Assembly (NCBI GenBank): GCA_964400875.1
Contig: CAYNWK010000055.1
Location: 1-25,776 of the forward strand
DNA: 25,776 nucleotides
Direction of reading: 5' to 3'
Source: CAYNWK01 sp964400875
GTDB lineage: Bacteria; Chloroflexota; Anaerolineae; Anaerolineales; UBA4823
Shown here: piece by piece, positions 5,972-13,768 of the stretch
Layout of the letters: every line of letters begins with the position of its first letter
How positions within the stretch are numbered: the first letter of the stretch is position 1
The notes under the pieces: model-generated
What the model was told of the DNA's origin: nothing
The model's database searches: none
What the model saw: the letters and a program-made list of their open reading frames with translations, nothing else
Made by a program: the position numbers and the translations under genes

Positions 5972-7180
5972 CTACTCGTCCGCAAACGCCACCTGCACGG
6001 ACATCCCCCAGCGCAAGCGGCGCTGGATGCCGCCCGAGTCGGTCTCCTCCAGGCCGATCTCGACGGTGTAATAGATATCCCCATCCTCTTCCGTGTAGAA
6101 CAGGTCGACTGCCTCGACGTGGCCGTTGGTTTCGAAACCCGGTGCCGCCGGAATCTCCAGCCGCACCTGCTCGCCGGGCTGCACGCGCGGCACGCTGGCC
6201 TCCGGGACCTCCTCGGCGACCACCTTCCACTCGCTCAAGTCAGCGATCTGGGCCACCGGCTTGCCGGCTGGGATCCACTGGCCCGGCTTGGCGTCCAGCT
6301 TCACCAGCACTCCGGAGAGCGGCGCGACGATCTCGGCTGCGACCAGCGCCTTACGGGCGGCAGCCAGGTTCGCCTGGGCGGCGCTCAGCCGCGCCCGGGC
6401 TGTTTCGAGCGCCTCGGGATCGGGACCCCCGCGCAGTTCGTCGCGATCGCGCCGGGCCATCCGCCATCGAGCCTTGGCGACGGCGTACTCGGAGCGGCGC
6501 AAGGCCAGGTCAACCGGGTCAACCGGCGCGATGATATCTTGGTATTTCTCTTTCGCGGCGTTGTAGCGACGCTGCTTCTCCGCCAGGTTCTGTTCTAACA
6601 GGGTGATCTGCAGCCTGAAATCGTGGCGGTTGGTGAAATACCAGACCAGGCTCTTCTTGTTGTTGAATTTTTTCTCCGCCCGGTCTAGCGCCTCTTGGGC
6701 CAGTTCGAGCTGGTTGTCCGCCAGGATCATGTTGGCGTACGCCTGGTCGACCCGTAGCTGCGAGGGCCGCTTTTGGAAGCTCTCCAACCGGTCGTAGGCG
6801 AAATCACGCTCGTAGGTCGCCTGGGCCAGCGTCACTTCCGCTTGAGCCAGGGCAACGTCCGCATTTTCGTTCAGATCATCCAGGGCCTGCTGGGCGCAGA
6901 CCAAATCGAGCTCAGCCGAGTCCAGATCCGCCACTCGCTCTGGGTAGGAGGCCATCCGCACGAGCACAGCGCCCGCCTCCACCGGCTGACCTTCTTCGTA
7001 GTATACCTCAGCAGCCCGCCCCGGCGCGGCCAGCGCCAGCGTGACGTAGCGGCGCGGCGCCAGGTGTCCTTCCACCCGCAGCGCGCCGGCAGCCTGCGCC
7101 CCGCTTGTTTCCAGCGGCGCCAGGGAGAGGTCGGTCTCCGGGTTGAGCGGCAGGCAGCCGGCCAGCAGCGCGGCCAGCAG
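5972..7180 (-). CDS. Lipoprotein periplasmic adaptor (HlyD/RND-MFP-like), N-terminus lost in gap
   Basis: This frame runs out of the N gap with LLAALLAGCLPLNPETD. That is the end of a signal peptide with lipobox LAGC, so only the first few residues are missing. Domains follow in adaptor order. A first lipoyl half (PGRAAEVYYEEGQPVEAGAVLVRM) is followed by a long alpha-hairpin coiled coil of about 200 residues rich in A, E, L and R. A second lipoyl half (IVAPLSGVLVKLDAKPGQWIPAGKPV) comes next, then a beta-barrel and membrane-proximal domain ending RRLRWGMSVQVAFADE. Such proteins bridge an inner-membrane transporter to the outside in ABC export systems. It is a tandem paralogue of the adaptor at 7281-8446, and its C-terminus is repeated again at 5104-5385. 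Confidence 0.88.
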   Translation of the reverse strand: MLAALLAGCLPLNPETDLSLAPLETSGAQAAGALRVEGHLAPRRYVTLALAAPGRAAEVYYEEGQPVEAGAVLVRMASYPERVADLDSAELDLVCAQQALDDLNENADVALAQAEVTLAQATYERDFAYDRLESFQKRPSQLRVDQAYANMILADNQLELAQEALDRAEKKFNNKKSLVWYFTNRHDFRLQITLLEQNLAEKQRRYNAAKEKYQDIIAPVDPVDLALRRSEYAVAKARWRMARRDRDELRGGPDPEALETARARLSAAQANLAAARKALVAAEIVAPLSGVLVKLDAKPGQWIPAGKPVAQIADLSEWKVVAEEVPEASVPRVQPGEQVRLEIPAAPGFETNGHVEAVDLFYTEEDGDIYYTVEIGLEETDSGGIQRRLRWGMSVQVAFADE

Positions 7181-7280
7181 NNNNNNNNNNNNNNNNNNNN
7201 NNNNNNNNNNNNNNNNNNNNNNNNNNNNNNNNNNNNNNNNNNNNNNNNNNNNNNNNNNNNNNNNNNNNNNNNNNNNNNNN
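7181..7280. other. Assembly gap (100 N)
   Basis: Exactly 100 unknown bases separate two paralogous adaptor genes. The round number suggests a scaffold placeholder, so the true length is unknown. The 3' end of one gene and the 5' end of the other are lost in it. Confidence 0.97.
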
Positions 7281-8446
7281 ACTTTGACGGTCATGCCCCA
7301 GCGCAGCCGCGGGTCGCTCTCTTCCAGGTCGATCTTGGCCGTGTAGGTCACGTCGCCGAAGCGTTCGACCGAAAACTGGCTGATGGACTCCACCACGCCG
7401 CGCAAGGTCAGATCGGGCAGCGCATCCGGCGTGACCGAAACGAACTGGCCTTCCTCGACCCGGGGGATTTCCATCTCGTTGAGGTCGTCCGTTTCCACCA
7501 CCCAGCCGGAGAGATCGGCCAGGATCACCGCCGGGTTCCCCGGGATGGCCTGCTCGCCGACCTTGAGGTCGAGCTGCACGACCGTGCCGCTGAATGGCGC
7601 GACCAGCTCGGCGTTCGTCAGGGACTGCCGTGCGGCAGCCAGCCCGGATTCGGCGGCCTTCAGACGGGCCTGGGCCACTTCCAGGTCGTCCGGGTCGGGG
7701 CCGTCCTTGACCTTCTCGTATTCCCTTTCGGCCAGGGTCAGGTTGGCCTCGGCTAGCGCCAGGTTGGCCTGCCCAATGGACATGTCGATCTCGCTGGCGT
7801 TCCCCTCCAGGTTGTTGAGCAGCCGCACGGCGTCGTCGTAGCTCTGCTGGGCGGCGGCCAACTTGGAAAGCAGCTGGGCGCGGGTGACGTTGTCCTCCGG
7901 TTTGTTCTCGTAGGAGGAGAAATCTTCCTGGGCCTGTTCCAGGCGATCTTTGAGCAGCACCACGTTAGCCTTGGCTTCATCGATGTCGGTCGGGCGGCTG
8001 CCGTCCTCCAGGTTGTTCAGGTACCACTCGGCGTGGCGGACCGCGTCGCGGGCGTCGGCGACGCGCTTCTGGGCATCGGCCGCGGCGACCTCGGCGTTGT
8101 CATCCAGGGTCTCCAGAGCCTGCCGGGCGCCGACCAGCTCCAGCTCGGCGCTGGCGACCGCAGCATCCAGGCGCTCGCGCTGGTCGAGCTGGGCGATGGT
8201 CTGCCCGGCTTCGACGCGCTCGCCTTCAGTGACGGACACATCGACGATGGTCCCGCCCATGTTAAAGCTCAGGTTGACGGATTCGACCGGCGCCAGCTTG
8301 CCCTCGACAGTAACGCCCGCCTCGCCGACGACGGTGGGGATCGGGGTGGGCTCTTGAGCCGGCGGAGAGGCGCCCTGGCAGGCGCTCAGGATGAGGGCCA
8401 GGGCAAGGAAAATTATAAGGATTGTGGATTTGATCTTTCGATTCAT
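7281..8446 (-). CDS. Lipoprotein periplasmic adaptor (HlyD/RND-MFP-like), last residues lost in gap
   Basis: The start MNRKIKSTILIIFLALALILSAC gives a clean lipoprotein signal with lipobox LSAC. I chose the ATG at 8446 over a GTG 6 nt upstream because AAGAG lies 5 nt before it. Domains are lipoyl half 1 (MGGTIVDVSVTEGERVEAGQTIAQL), a coiled-coil hairpin of about 190 residues, lipoyl half 2 (LVAPFSGTVVQLDLKVGEQAIPG), then a beta-barrel region ending RLRWGMTVK at the gap. Comparison with its paralogues suggests only about five to eight residues are missing. It lies 72 bp downstream of the permease gene on the same strand and is probably its partner in export. Confidence 0.9.
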
Positions 8447-8518
8447 GTTCACTCTTGGTTGTTCAAGTGTTCAGTTCACAACGGAATAAGGAACTGGGGA
8501 AATGGATGATAACTGCCT

Positions 8519-10930
8519 TTATTCATACGCCAGCACTTCGCGGATGGTCAGGCGGGTGGCGCTGCGCGCCGGCAGCACGCTGGCGACCACCGAAAGCAGG
8601 GCTACCACCACCAGCCAGATAGCCAGCCCGATGGGGGTGAACCCAAAATCGGGCGAGTTGCCAAACAGCGCCTGCCCCACGCCATCAGACATGATCGAGC
8701 TGATCGGGAAGGAGGCCAGGATCGCCAGGACCCAGCTGATCAGGCCGATCAGGACGCCTTCCACCAGCACCATGCGCAGCAAGACCCGGTCCGCCGCGCC
8801 GATGGCGCGCAAGACGCCGATTTCGCGGGTGCGCTCCAAAACATTCATGCTCATGGTGCCCGCCAACCCGATGCTGCCGACCAGCGCGGTGAGGATCGCC
8901 AGGAAGAGCAGCAGGGCGGTCAGCACGTTAAATCCTTCACTGGCGGTTTCGCTCAGCGACAACCCGGTGGTGATGTCGGCGACGTTGATACCGGACTGGC
9001 TTAACCGGTCTTCGATGGCCCTGCCCAACGCTTCCTGGCGGGCTTTGGTCAAATCCTGCTCGGCTGACACCACCCGGTAGGACACAGCCTTACCCGGCTG
9101 GTGGAGCAGTTCGGACAAATATTCGTAGCTGGTGTACGCGGAGAGCCCGCTGATCTTGCCGCCCAGCTGGAAGAATCCGACCACAACCCAGTCTGTCTCG
9201 TCGCCGTTGACGCGCATGCGCAGCGTATCGCCGACCTCCAGGTTGGGATAGATGTCGAAGAACAACTCGCTCAGGGCGATGGCGTTGCGATCGCCGGGCT
9301 GGATCCAGCGCCCGGAGATCAGGATGGGCTCGATCAAGGGGCTTTCTGCCGGCGGGGCTAGCAAGGAGACGCTCTGCCCCACCGAACCGTCCTCCAGGAT
9401 CAATTCGGTGCGGGCGAAGGTCCACCCTTCCACGTACCCCACGCCGGGCACTTCACTGATCAAGCTGCGGATCTCGTCAACCGGGTAAGAACGATCCAGG
9501 GTGATGTTAACGTCTGCCAGGAAGTAATGGATGATCTGGTCTACGTAAGCCAGCATCGAGACGCGCACGTTGAAGGTGGCGATGAACACCGCCCCACCCA
9601 GGGTGAGGGTGAGCACCGTCAGCAGTAAGCGGCCTTTATGGCGGAAGGTGTTGCGCAGCGAGATCAGCAGCAGCAAGGAGAAATTGCGCAAACGGCTGAC
9701 GCGCTGGTTGAGCCAGCCCAGTTCCGCCGGTTGGTCCTGGCGGTAGCCGCTCAGGGCCTCCTGGACGCTGAGCCGGGTGCCCTGCCACACCGGGATCAGG
9801 GCGGCGATTTGGGGCATGAGCACGGCGATGACCGCCTGCATGAGGGTGACCGCCGGCACCAGGCGCGGGCCAAAATAAATGTAGTTGATCTGCGACGTGA
9901 GGAACTCGACCACGGCGAAGGCCACCTGGTACGACAGCGGCGCGGCGACCAGGAATGCCAGCACGCCAAACAACAAGCTGAGCATTAGATAAATGCCGGC
10001 GACCTGATAACGGCGGGCGCCGACGGTCTTCAACACGCCGATCTGCTGGACCTGCTGGGTCATCAAGGCCTGCAGCGTGTTGGTGATCAGAAAACCGCTC
10101 AAGAAGACCACCAGCAGCCCGATGACCACCAGCACCGCCAGGATGGCGCTGGAGAGCGCCAAATTGGGATGCTCGTAATCGCTGCGCAAAGCGCTGCTGA
10201 TGATCTGGACGCCGTTCTCTTCGACCGCATCCCGCACCCGCTGCGCCGTCGCCTCCAGCTGCGCCTGGTCGGTGCCGTCGCCGTCCACGGTGACGTACAG
10301 GATGTTGTACAAGTTGGGCGTAGGCTGCTCCAGCCACTCCAGGGTATCGCGATTGATATAGCCCTGCGCCGGGGCGTTGAAGAACCCGCCCGCGCCGCGG
10401 TACGCGCCAATGGTCTGGTCCTGGACGACGCCGACCAGTTTCACCTGCTTCGTCCCCCCGGAGGGCAGCTCGAGGGTGACCAAATCACCCAGGCTGGCGT
10501 TGGTATCGGCCAGCTTAAAGCGGTCGATGACGATCTCGCGGTCCCCGGGCGGCCAGACGCCCTCGAGCAGGGGCAGGCGGTTAATCTGCATCGCGCCCGG
10601 GTCCTTCATCGCGGTCAGCTCGAGGGCAATCCACTGCCCCGGGCTGGCTTCAAGGCGGACGCCGGCGCTGCGCACAGCCTGGGCTTGCTGCACTCCCGGC
10701 AGTTCTTGGACACGATCGACCAGGCCCTGTTCGAAGGGCGATGTCAGCACGTAGATATTGGCCGGGTTGATGGCGGCGTAACCCTGGCGCATGTCCTGTG
10801 GGCCAACGATGTAAATCGTGGCGATCGTCCCCAACGCAAACAACCCGATGCCGATCGAGGCCAGCACCAGCAGCGAACGCATGCGGTTGCCCCAGAGATC
10901 GGCCAGGACCTTGCGCCAACGCGGCCGCAT
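8519..10930 (-). CDS. ABC transporter permease with duplicated FtsX/MacB-type halves, 803 aa
   Basis: The protein has two copies of the MacB/FtsX permease layout. Half 1 has a first helix near residues 18-45 (MRSLLVLASIGIGLFALGTI), an extracytoplasmic domain, and three helices around 255-380. Half 2 has a helix near 430-455 (GRLLLTVLTLTLGGAVFIATF), a second extracytoplasmic domain, and three helices around 665-790. TREIGVLRAIGA near residue 700 is the typical FtsX coupling segment, and QQIGVLKTVGARRYQVAGIYL is its counterpart in half 1. This fits type VII (mechanotransmission) ABC systems that export lipids, peptides or drugs without moving substrate through the membrane themselves. The start ATG shares one base with the stop codon of the upstream ATPase gene (TGATG). 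Confidence 0.92.
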   Translation of the reverse strand: MRPRWRKVLADLWGNRMRSLLVLASIGIGLFALGTIATIYIVGPQDMRQGYAAINPANIYVLTSPFEQGLVDRVQELPGVQQAQAVRSAGVRLEASPGQWIALELTAMKDPGAMQINRLPLLEGVWPPGDREIVIDRFKLADTNASLGDLVTLELPSGGTKQVKLVGVVQDQTIGAYRGAGGFFNAPAQGYINRDTLEWLEQPTPNLYNILYVTVDGDGTDQAQLEATAQRVRDAVEENGVQIISSALRSDYEHPNLALSSAILAVLVVIGLLVVFLSGFLITNTLQALMTQQVQQIGVLKTVGARRYQVAGIYLMLSLLFGVLAFLVAAPLSYQVAFAVVEFLTSQINYIYFGPRLVPAVTLMQAVIAVLMPQIAALIPVWQGTRLSVQEALSGYRQDQPAELGWLNQRVSRLRNFSLLLLISLRNTFRHKGRLLLTVLTLTLGGAVFIATFNVRVSMLAYVDQIIHYFLADVNITLDRSYPVDEIRSLISEVPGVGYVEGWTFARTELILEDGSVGQSVSLLAPPAESPLIEPILISGRWIQPGDRNAIALSELFFDIYPNLEVGDTLRMRVNGDETDWVVVGFFQLGGKISGLSAYTSYEYLSELLHQPGKAVSYRVVSAEQDLTKARQEALGRAIEDRLSQSGINVADITTGLSLSETASEGFNVLTALLLFLAILTALVGSIGLAGTMSMNVLERTREIGVLRAIGAADRVLLRMVLVEGVLIGLISWVLAILASFPISSIMSDGVGQALFGNSPDFGFTPIGLAIWLVVVALLSVVASVLPARSATRLTIREVLAYE

Positions 10931-12123
10931 CAGGCCTCCTCCTCATCGTTGGCGGGTGCTGCGCGCCCGTTCCATTCGGCCGCCCGCCGCCCGGCAGCCG
11001 CTTCCAGGAGCTTCCGAGAGCCCGGCGCTTGCTCCAACCAGGCGCGAAAATCACCCTCTTCCAAGTTCAAGAGCTCCACCGGTTCGTCTCCGGCTGCCCG
11101 GAGGGAGAATCCATTGCCTCCGGATGCTTGGACTTCGAGGGAAGACAGGTAGTCTCCGGGATTAAGGCGCTTTACCAGGACCTGTTCCTGAAGCGTGGGA
11201 TGGGGAGCAGATCCGTCGCCAGCATCTCCCGCCCAGTTCAAGGCCAGCTGCCCGTTTACGACCAGGTTCAGCCCGCCTAGGGGCTGGTCCGCCCCGCCAA
11301 TTTGTTCGCCGGGGGACAGCGTTTGCGAACGCAGGTTGTGGGTCAGCCAGAGCAGCTGGTGGTGCATCAAACGCGGGAACGCTTTGGCGACCCAGGGATT
11401 GACCAGCTCCCCGTCGGCGAGCAGGAGGGTGCGCGTGGTGCGCTGCGCCAGGCCGGGGTCGTGAGTGACCATCAGGATGGTTTTGCCCTGCTCGATCAAT
11501 CCCGCGAACAGGTCGAAGACCTCGTCGGCGGAGCGCGAGTCCAAGTTGCCGGTGGGTTCGTCAGCTATCAGGATGGGAGGATCGTTGGCCAGGGCGCGGG
11601 CGATAGCGGCGCTCTGCTGCTGGCCTCCGGAGACGGCCGCGGGCAGTTTATCTGCCTCGCTCCCCAGGCCAACGCGGTCGAGCAGTTCCCTGGCACGCCC
11701 TTCTCGCTCGCCGGACGGGAAGGCGTCCGCCAGCGCCATGGGCAGCATGACGTTCTCCAGCAAGGTCAGCATGGGCAGCAGCTGGAAGAACTGGAAGACG
11801 ATGCCCAGGTTGCGGCCCCGCCACAAGGACATCTGGTTCTCGCTCATCGTGTGGATCAAAGCATCTTTCACCCGGACGCTGCCCGAGGTCGGGTGGTCGA
11901 TGCCGGTGAGCATGTTGACCAGGGTGCTCTTTCCCGAGCCGGATTTGCCCACGATGCTGACGAACTCCCCGGCGAAGAAGCAGGCGGTGACCTCTTTCAA
12001 AGCGACGAATTCCCCGGCGGCGTTCTTAAAAGTCTTGACGATGCCTTCCATCTGGATCAAGGCATCCTCACTGCAGCCCTCTGGAGGCAGGTAATGCAAA
12101 TTGTTGACCGGGGTGGAGGTCAT
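10930..12123 (-). CDS. ABC ATPase with C-terminal cyclic-nucleotide-binding-like extension, 397 aa
   Basis: Residues 1-240 form a MacB/LolD-type ATPase. Walker A is GKSGSGKST at 59-67, the Q-loop lies in IVFQFFQLL, Walker B is ILIADEPTGNLD and the H-loop is MVTHD. The signature is VSGGQQQSAAIARAL, where the usual arginine after QQQ is serine. About 150 further residues follow, unlike ordinary members of about 230-250 aa. This tail reads LSPGEQIGGAD, then a glycine-rich strand NLVVNGQLALNW, then VLVKRLNPGDYLSSLE and LLNLEEGDFRAWLEQAPGSRKLL. The order resembles the CRP-type beta-roll, but the conserved phosphate-binding arginine segment is not obvious. The fold call is therefore inferred. The gene overlaps ATPase 1 by 4 bp (ATGA) and the permease by 1 bp. 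Confidence 0.9.
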   Translation of the reverse strand: MTSTPVNNLHYLPPEGCSEDALIQMEGIVKTFKNAAGEFVALKEVTACFFAGEFVSIVGKSGSGKSTLVNMLTGIDHPTSGSVRVKDALIHTMSENQMSLWRGRNLGIVFQFFQLLPMLTLLENVMLPMALADAFPSGEREGRARELLDRVGLGSEADKLPAAVSGGQQQSAAIARALANDPPILIADEPTGNLDSRSADEVFDLFAGLIEQGKTILMVTHDPGLAQRTTRTLLLADGELVNPWVAKAFPRLMHHQLLWLTHNLRSQTLSPGEQIGGADQPLGGLNLVVNGQLALNWAGDAGDGSAPHPTLQEQVLVKRLNPGDYLSSLEVQASGGNGFSLRAAGDEPVELLNLEEGDFRAWLEQAPGSRKLLEAAAGRRAAEWNGRAAPANDEEEA

Positions 12124-12902
12124 GACGAAACGACCTCCTGGCGCTGCTCGACCAGCCGGCCGTCGGCGATGTGCAGAATGCGGCTCATGCGCCGGGCCAG
12201 GCTGCGGTCGTGGGTCACCATCAGGATCGTCTTCCCAGCGCGGACGAGCCGTGAGAAAATCTGGAAAATGGTCTCCGCGGTGACGGAGTCGAGCCGGCCG
12301 GTGGGCTCATCGGCGACGATGATGGGCGGCTCGTTGGCTAAAGCGCGCGCAATCGCCACGCGCTGCTGCTGGCCGCCGGAGATCGCCGATGGCAATTTGT
12401 TAGCGTGCTCTTCCAATTCAACTTCGCGCAGCAGTTCCAGGGCGCGCCGCTCGCTTGGGCCGCGGCGGTAGAGTCCGCAAACATCCATGGGCAGCACGAC
12501 GTTTTGGAGCAGGGAAAGGGAGGGCATCAGGTAAAAGGACTGGTAGATAATGCCGAGGTTGCGCCCGCGCCACAGGGCAAGCTGGTTTTCATTCAAGGAT
12601 TGGATTGGTACGCCGTCCATCCAGACTTCGCCCTCGGTGAGGTGGTCCACCCCGGTGAGCACGTTGATCAGCGTTGTCTTGCCGGCGCCCGACTTGCCGA
12701 TAATACCCAGGAACTCGCCCGGGTAGACGTCCAGGTCTACCTCTTTCAAGGCCTGGAAATCCCCGGCCGCGGTCTGGTAAGACTTGAGCACGCCGCGCAG
12801 GCGGATCAGCGGTTCGTCGCCCCTCTCCTGTGCGGCGTTCAAAGCCGGGGGAGGGGAAGCGCCGTTCTTGTTATGCGGAGATTTTACGAGAGAAAGATTC
12901 AC
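12120..12902 (-). CDS. ABC transporter ATP-binding protein (MacB/LolD-type), 260 aa
   Basis: All nucleotide-binding motifs are intact: Walker A GKSGAGKTT, Q-loop IIYQSFYLM, signature ISGGQQQRVAIARAL, Walker B IIVADEPTGRLD and H-loop MVTHD. The length fits the family once a 30-residue variable leader is allowed. The GTG at 12902 is the only plausible in-frame start between the promoter and the ATPase core; it has no clear ribosome-binding site, so the start is less certain than the gene. It is the first gene of the export cluster, about 55 nt after the predicted transcription start. Its canonical signature contrasts with ATPase 2, so the two may form an asymmetric heterodimer on the duplicated permease. 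Confidence 0.92.
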   Translation of the reverse strand: MNLSLVKSPHNKNGASPPPALNAAQERGDEPLIRLRGVLKSYQTAAGDFQALKEVDLDVYPGEFLGIIGKSGAGKTTLINVLTGVDHLTEGEVWMDGVPIQSLNENQLALWRGRNLGIIYQSFYLMPSLSLLQNVVLPMDVCGLYRRGPSERRALELLREVELEEHANKLPSAISGGQQQRVAIARALANEPPIIVADEPTGRLDSVTAETIFQIFSRLVRAGKTILMVTHDRSLARRMSRILHIADGRLVEQRQEVVSS

Positions 12903-12925
12903 AATTTTTCGACAAAGTGTTTTAT

Positions 12926-12944
12926 AATGAACAATCTATTCATT
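12926..12944. promoter_or_regulatory. Operator candidate AATGAA-N7-TTCATT
   Basis: A 19-bp inverted repeat with perfect 6-bp arms lies between the export-operon transcription start and its GTG. The size and position suit a TetR-family dimer, and a TetR gene is divergent next door. Binding is inferred. Confidence 0.45.
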
Positions 12945-12947
12945 TAT

Positions 12948-12960
12948 TGACGGGGCGTCA
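12948..12960. promoter_or_regulatory. Operator candidate TGACG-GGG-CGTCA
   Basis: A perfect 5-bp-arm palindrome sits at the predicted +1 of the minus-strand promoter (12965-12992). A repressor bound here would block transcription. It is a second possible TetR site. Confidence 0.45.
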
Positions 12961-12964
12961 GAGA

Positions 12965-12992
12965 ATTATACGACATCATCTCCCCCTGTCAA
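12965..12992 (-). promoter_or_regulatory. Consensus sigma-70-type promoter for the ABC export cluster
   Basis: On the minus strand TTGACA (12987-12992) and TATAAT (12965-12970) are perfect matches with a 16-bp spacer. Transcription should start near 12958 and run into ATPase 1. It lies in the divergent region shared with the TetR gene. Confidence 0.85.
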
Positions 12993-13037
12993 CAGAGCTT
13001 TTTAACCGGTGTCTAATTATGAACAAAGCTACCCAAA

Positions 13038-13679
13038 ATGTCTAAATTAACTCCCGGCAAACCCGACCGGCGCGTGCTACGCACCCGGCGCAGCCTGCGC
13101 AGAGCCTTGTTTAATTTGATCCTGGAAAAGGGTTACGACGCCGTGACCGTCGAAGAGATCACTCGCCGGGCCGACCTGGGCCGGACAACCTTCTACCTGC
13201 ACTACCGTGATAAAGAAGATCTTCTCATGGAGAGCGTCGGCGACCTGGTAGAAGGGCTCGTGGCCCAGCTGGCGGGCGTCCCTGTAGATCAGTGGAAGTT
13301 GGTGCTGGAAGGCCCCGCCCCTGGCGCTACCCCGGAGACGGGCATCTCTATCGCCTTTCAACACGTCGCTCAAAACGCCAGCCTGTACCGCATCATTTTA
13401 CGCGGGGAAGGAACTTACGCGGCCATCCAGCGCCTGCGCGAGACGATTGTGCAGGCGATCCTGGAGCTGATCGAGAGCATCACCGCTCGGGAAAACGTTG
13501 CTTTGAAGCCCCAGGTGCCGCTGGAAGTCTTCGTTCACAGCCTGGCAGGAGCTTGGATCGGGCTGGTCTCGTGGTGGCTGGAACAGGATATGCCGCAGAC
13601 CCCCGAACAGGTCGCCGGGATGTACTATAAGATGTTCTTGCAGAGCACGGGCGAAATCCTCGGCCTCTCCCCACACTGA
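13038..13679 (+). CDS. TetR/AcrR-family transcriptional regulator, 213 aa
   Basis: The N-terminus is a classical TetR domain: RRSLRRALFNLILEKGYDAVTVEEITRRADLGRTTFYLHYRDKEDLL, with the recognition helix in GRTTFYLHY. The remaining ~150 residues form the ligand and dimer domain. Its ending (FVHSLAGAWIGLVSWWLEQDMPQTPEQVA) is typical of TetR_C_8-like proteins. The ligand is unknown. The gene is divergent from the ABC export cluster, with 135 bp between starts, and two palindromes lie around the cluster promoter. It is therefore probably the local repressor of that cluster, induced by an exported compound. That regulatory link is inferred. The ATG at 13038 lacks a strong ribosome-binding site and no good promoter of its own was found. 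Confidence 0.92.
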   Translation: MSKLTPGKPDRRVLRTRRSLRRALFNLILEKGYDAVTVEEITRRADLGRTTFYLHYRDKEDLLMESVGDLVEGLVAQLAGVPVDQWKLVLEGPAPGATPETGISIAFQHVAQNASLYRIILRGEGTYAAIQRLRETIVQAILELIESITARENVALKPQVPLEVFVHSLAGAWIGLVSWWLEQDMPQTPEQVAGMYYKMFLQSTGEILGLSPH

Positions 13680-13756
13680 GATTGCGAAAGTCCAGGTCCA
13701 CACAAGAAGACCCGTTACCTGGAAAGGCATGAAGAATCACGCCAATCCCGGCAAGG

Positions 13757-13762
13757 TATAAT
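13757..13762 (+). promoter_or_regulatory. TATAAT -10 box, possible leaderless transcript
   Basis: A perfect -10 hexamer ends 6 bp before the ATG of the TolB-like gene. Transcription would start at or next to that ATG, which has no ribosome-binding site. The -35 region (GAATCA at 13734-13739) is poor. Confidence 0.45.
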
Positions 13763-13768
13763 GGATCT

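Noticed and set aside
5748..6230. Long N-terminal extension of the NTF2-like protein
   Set aside because: The extension is Arg/Gly-rich shadow translation of the adaptor gene and includes the 20-bp inverted repeat. A good ribosome-binding site marks the start at 5747.
5972..8452. A single 826-codon adaptor protein running through the N stretch
   Set aside because: Each side has its own lipobox and complete domain order, so these are two genes. Frame continuity depends on an arbitrary 100-base placeholder.
12947..12972. TetR promoter formed by TTGACG and TATACG on the plus strand
   Set aside because: The spacer is only 14 bp and the elements overlap the minus-strand promoter and palindrome.
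13691..13723. TCCAGGT/ACCTGGA inverted repeat after the TetR gene as a terminator
   Set aside because: The 7-bp arms are 19 nt apart and no T-run follows, so support is too weak.
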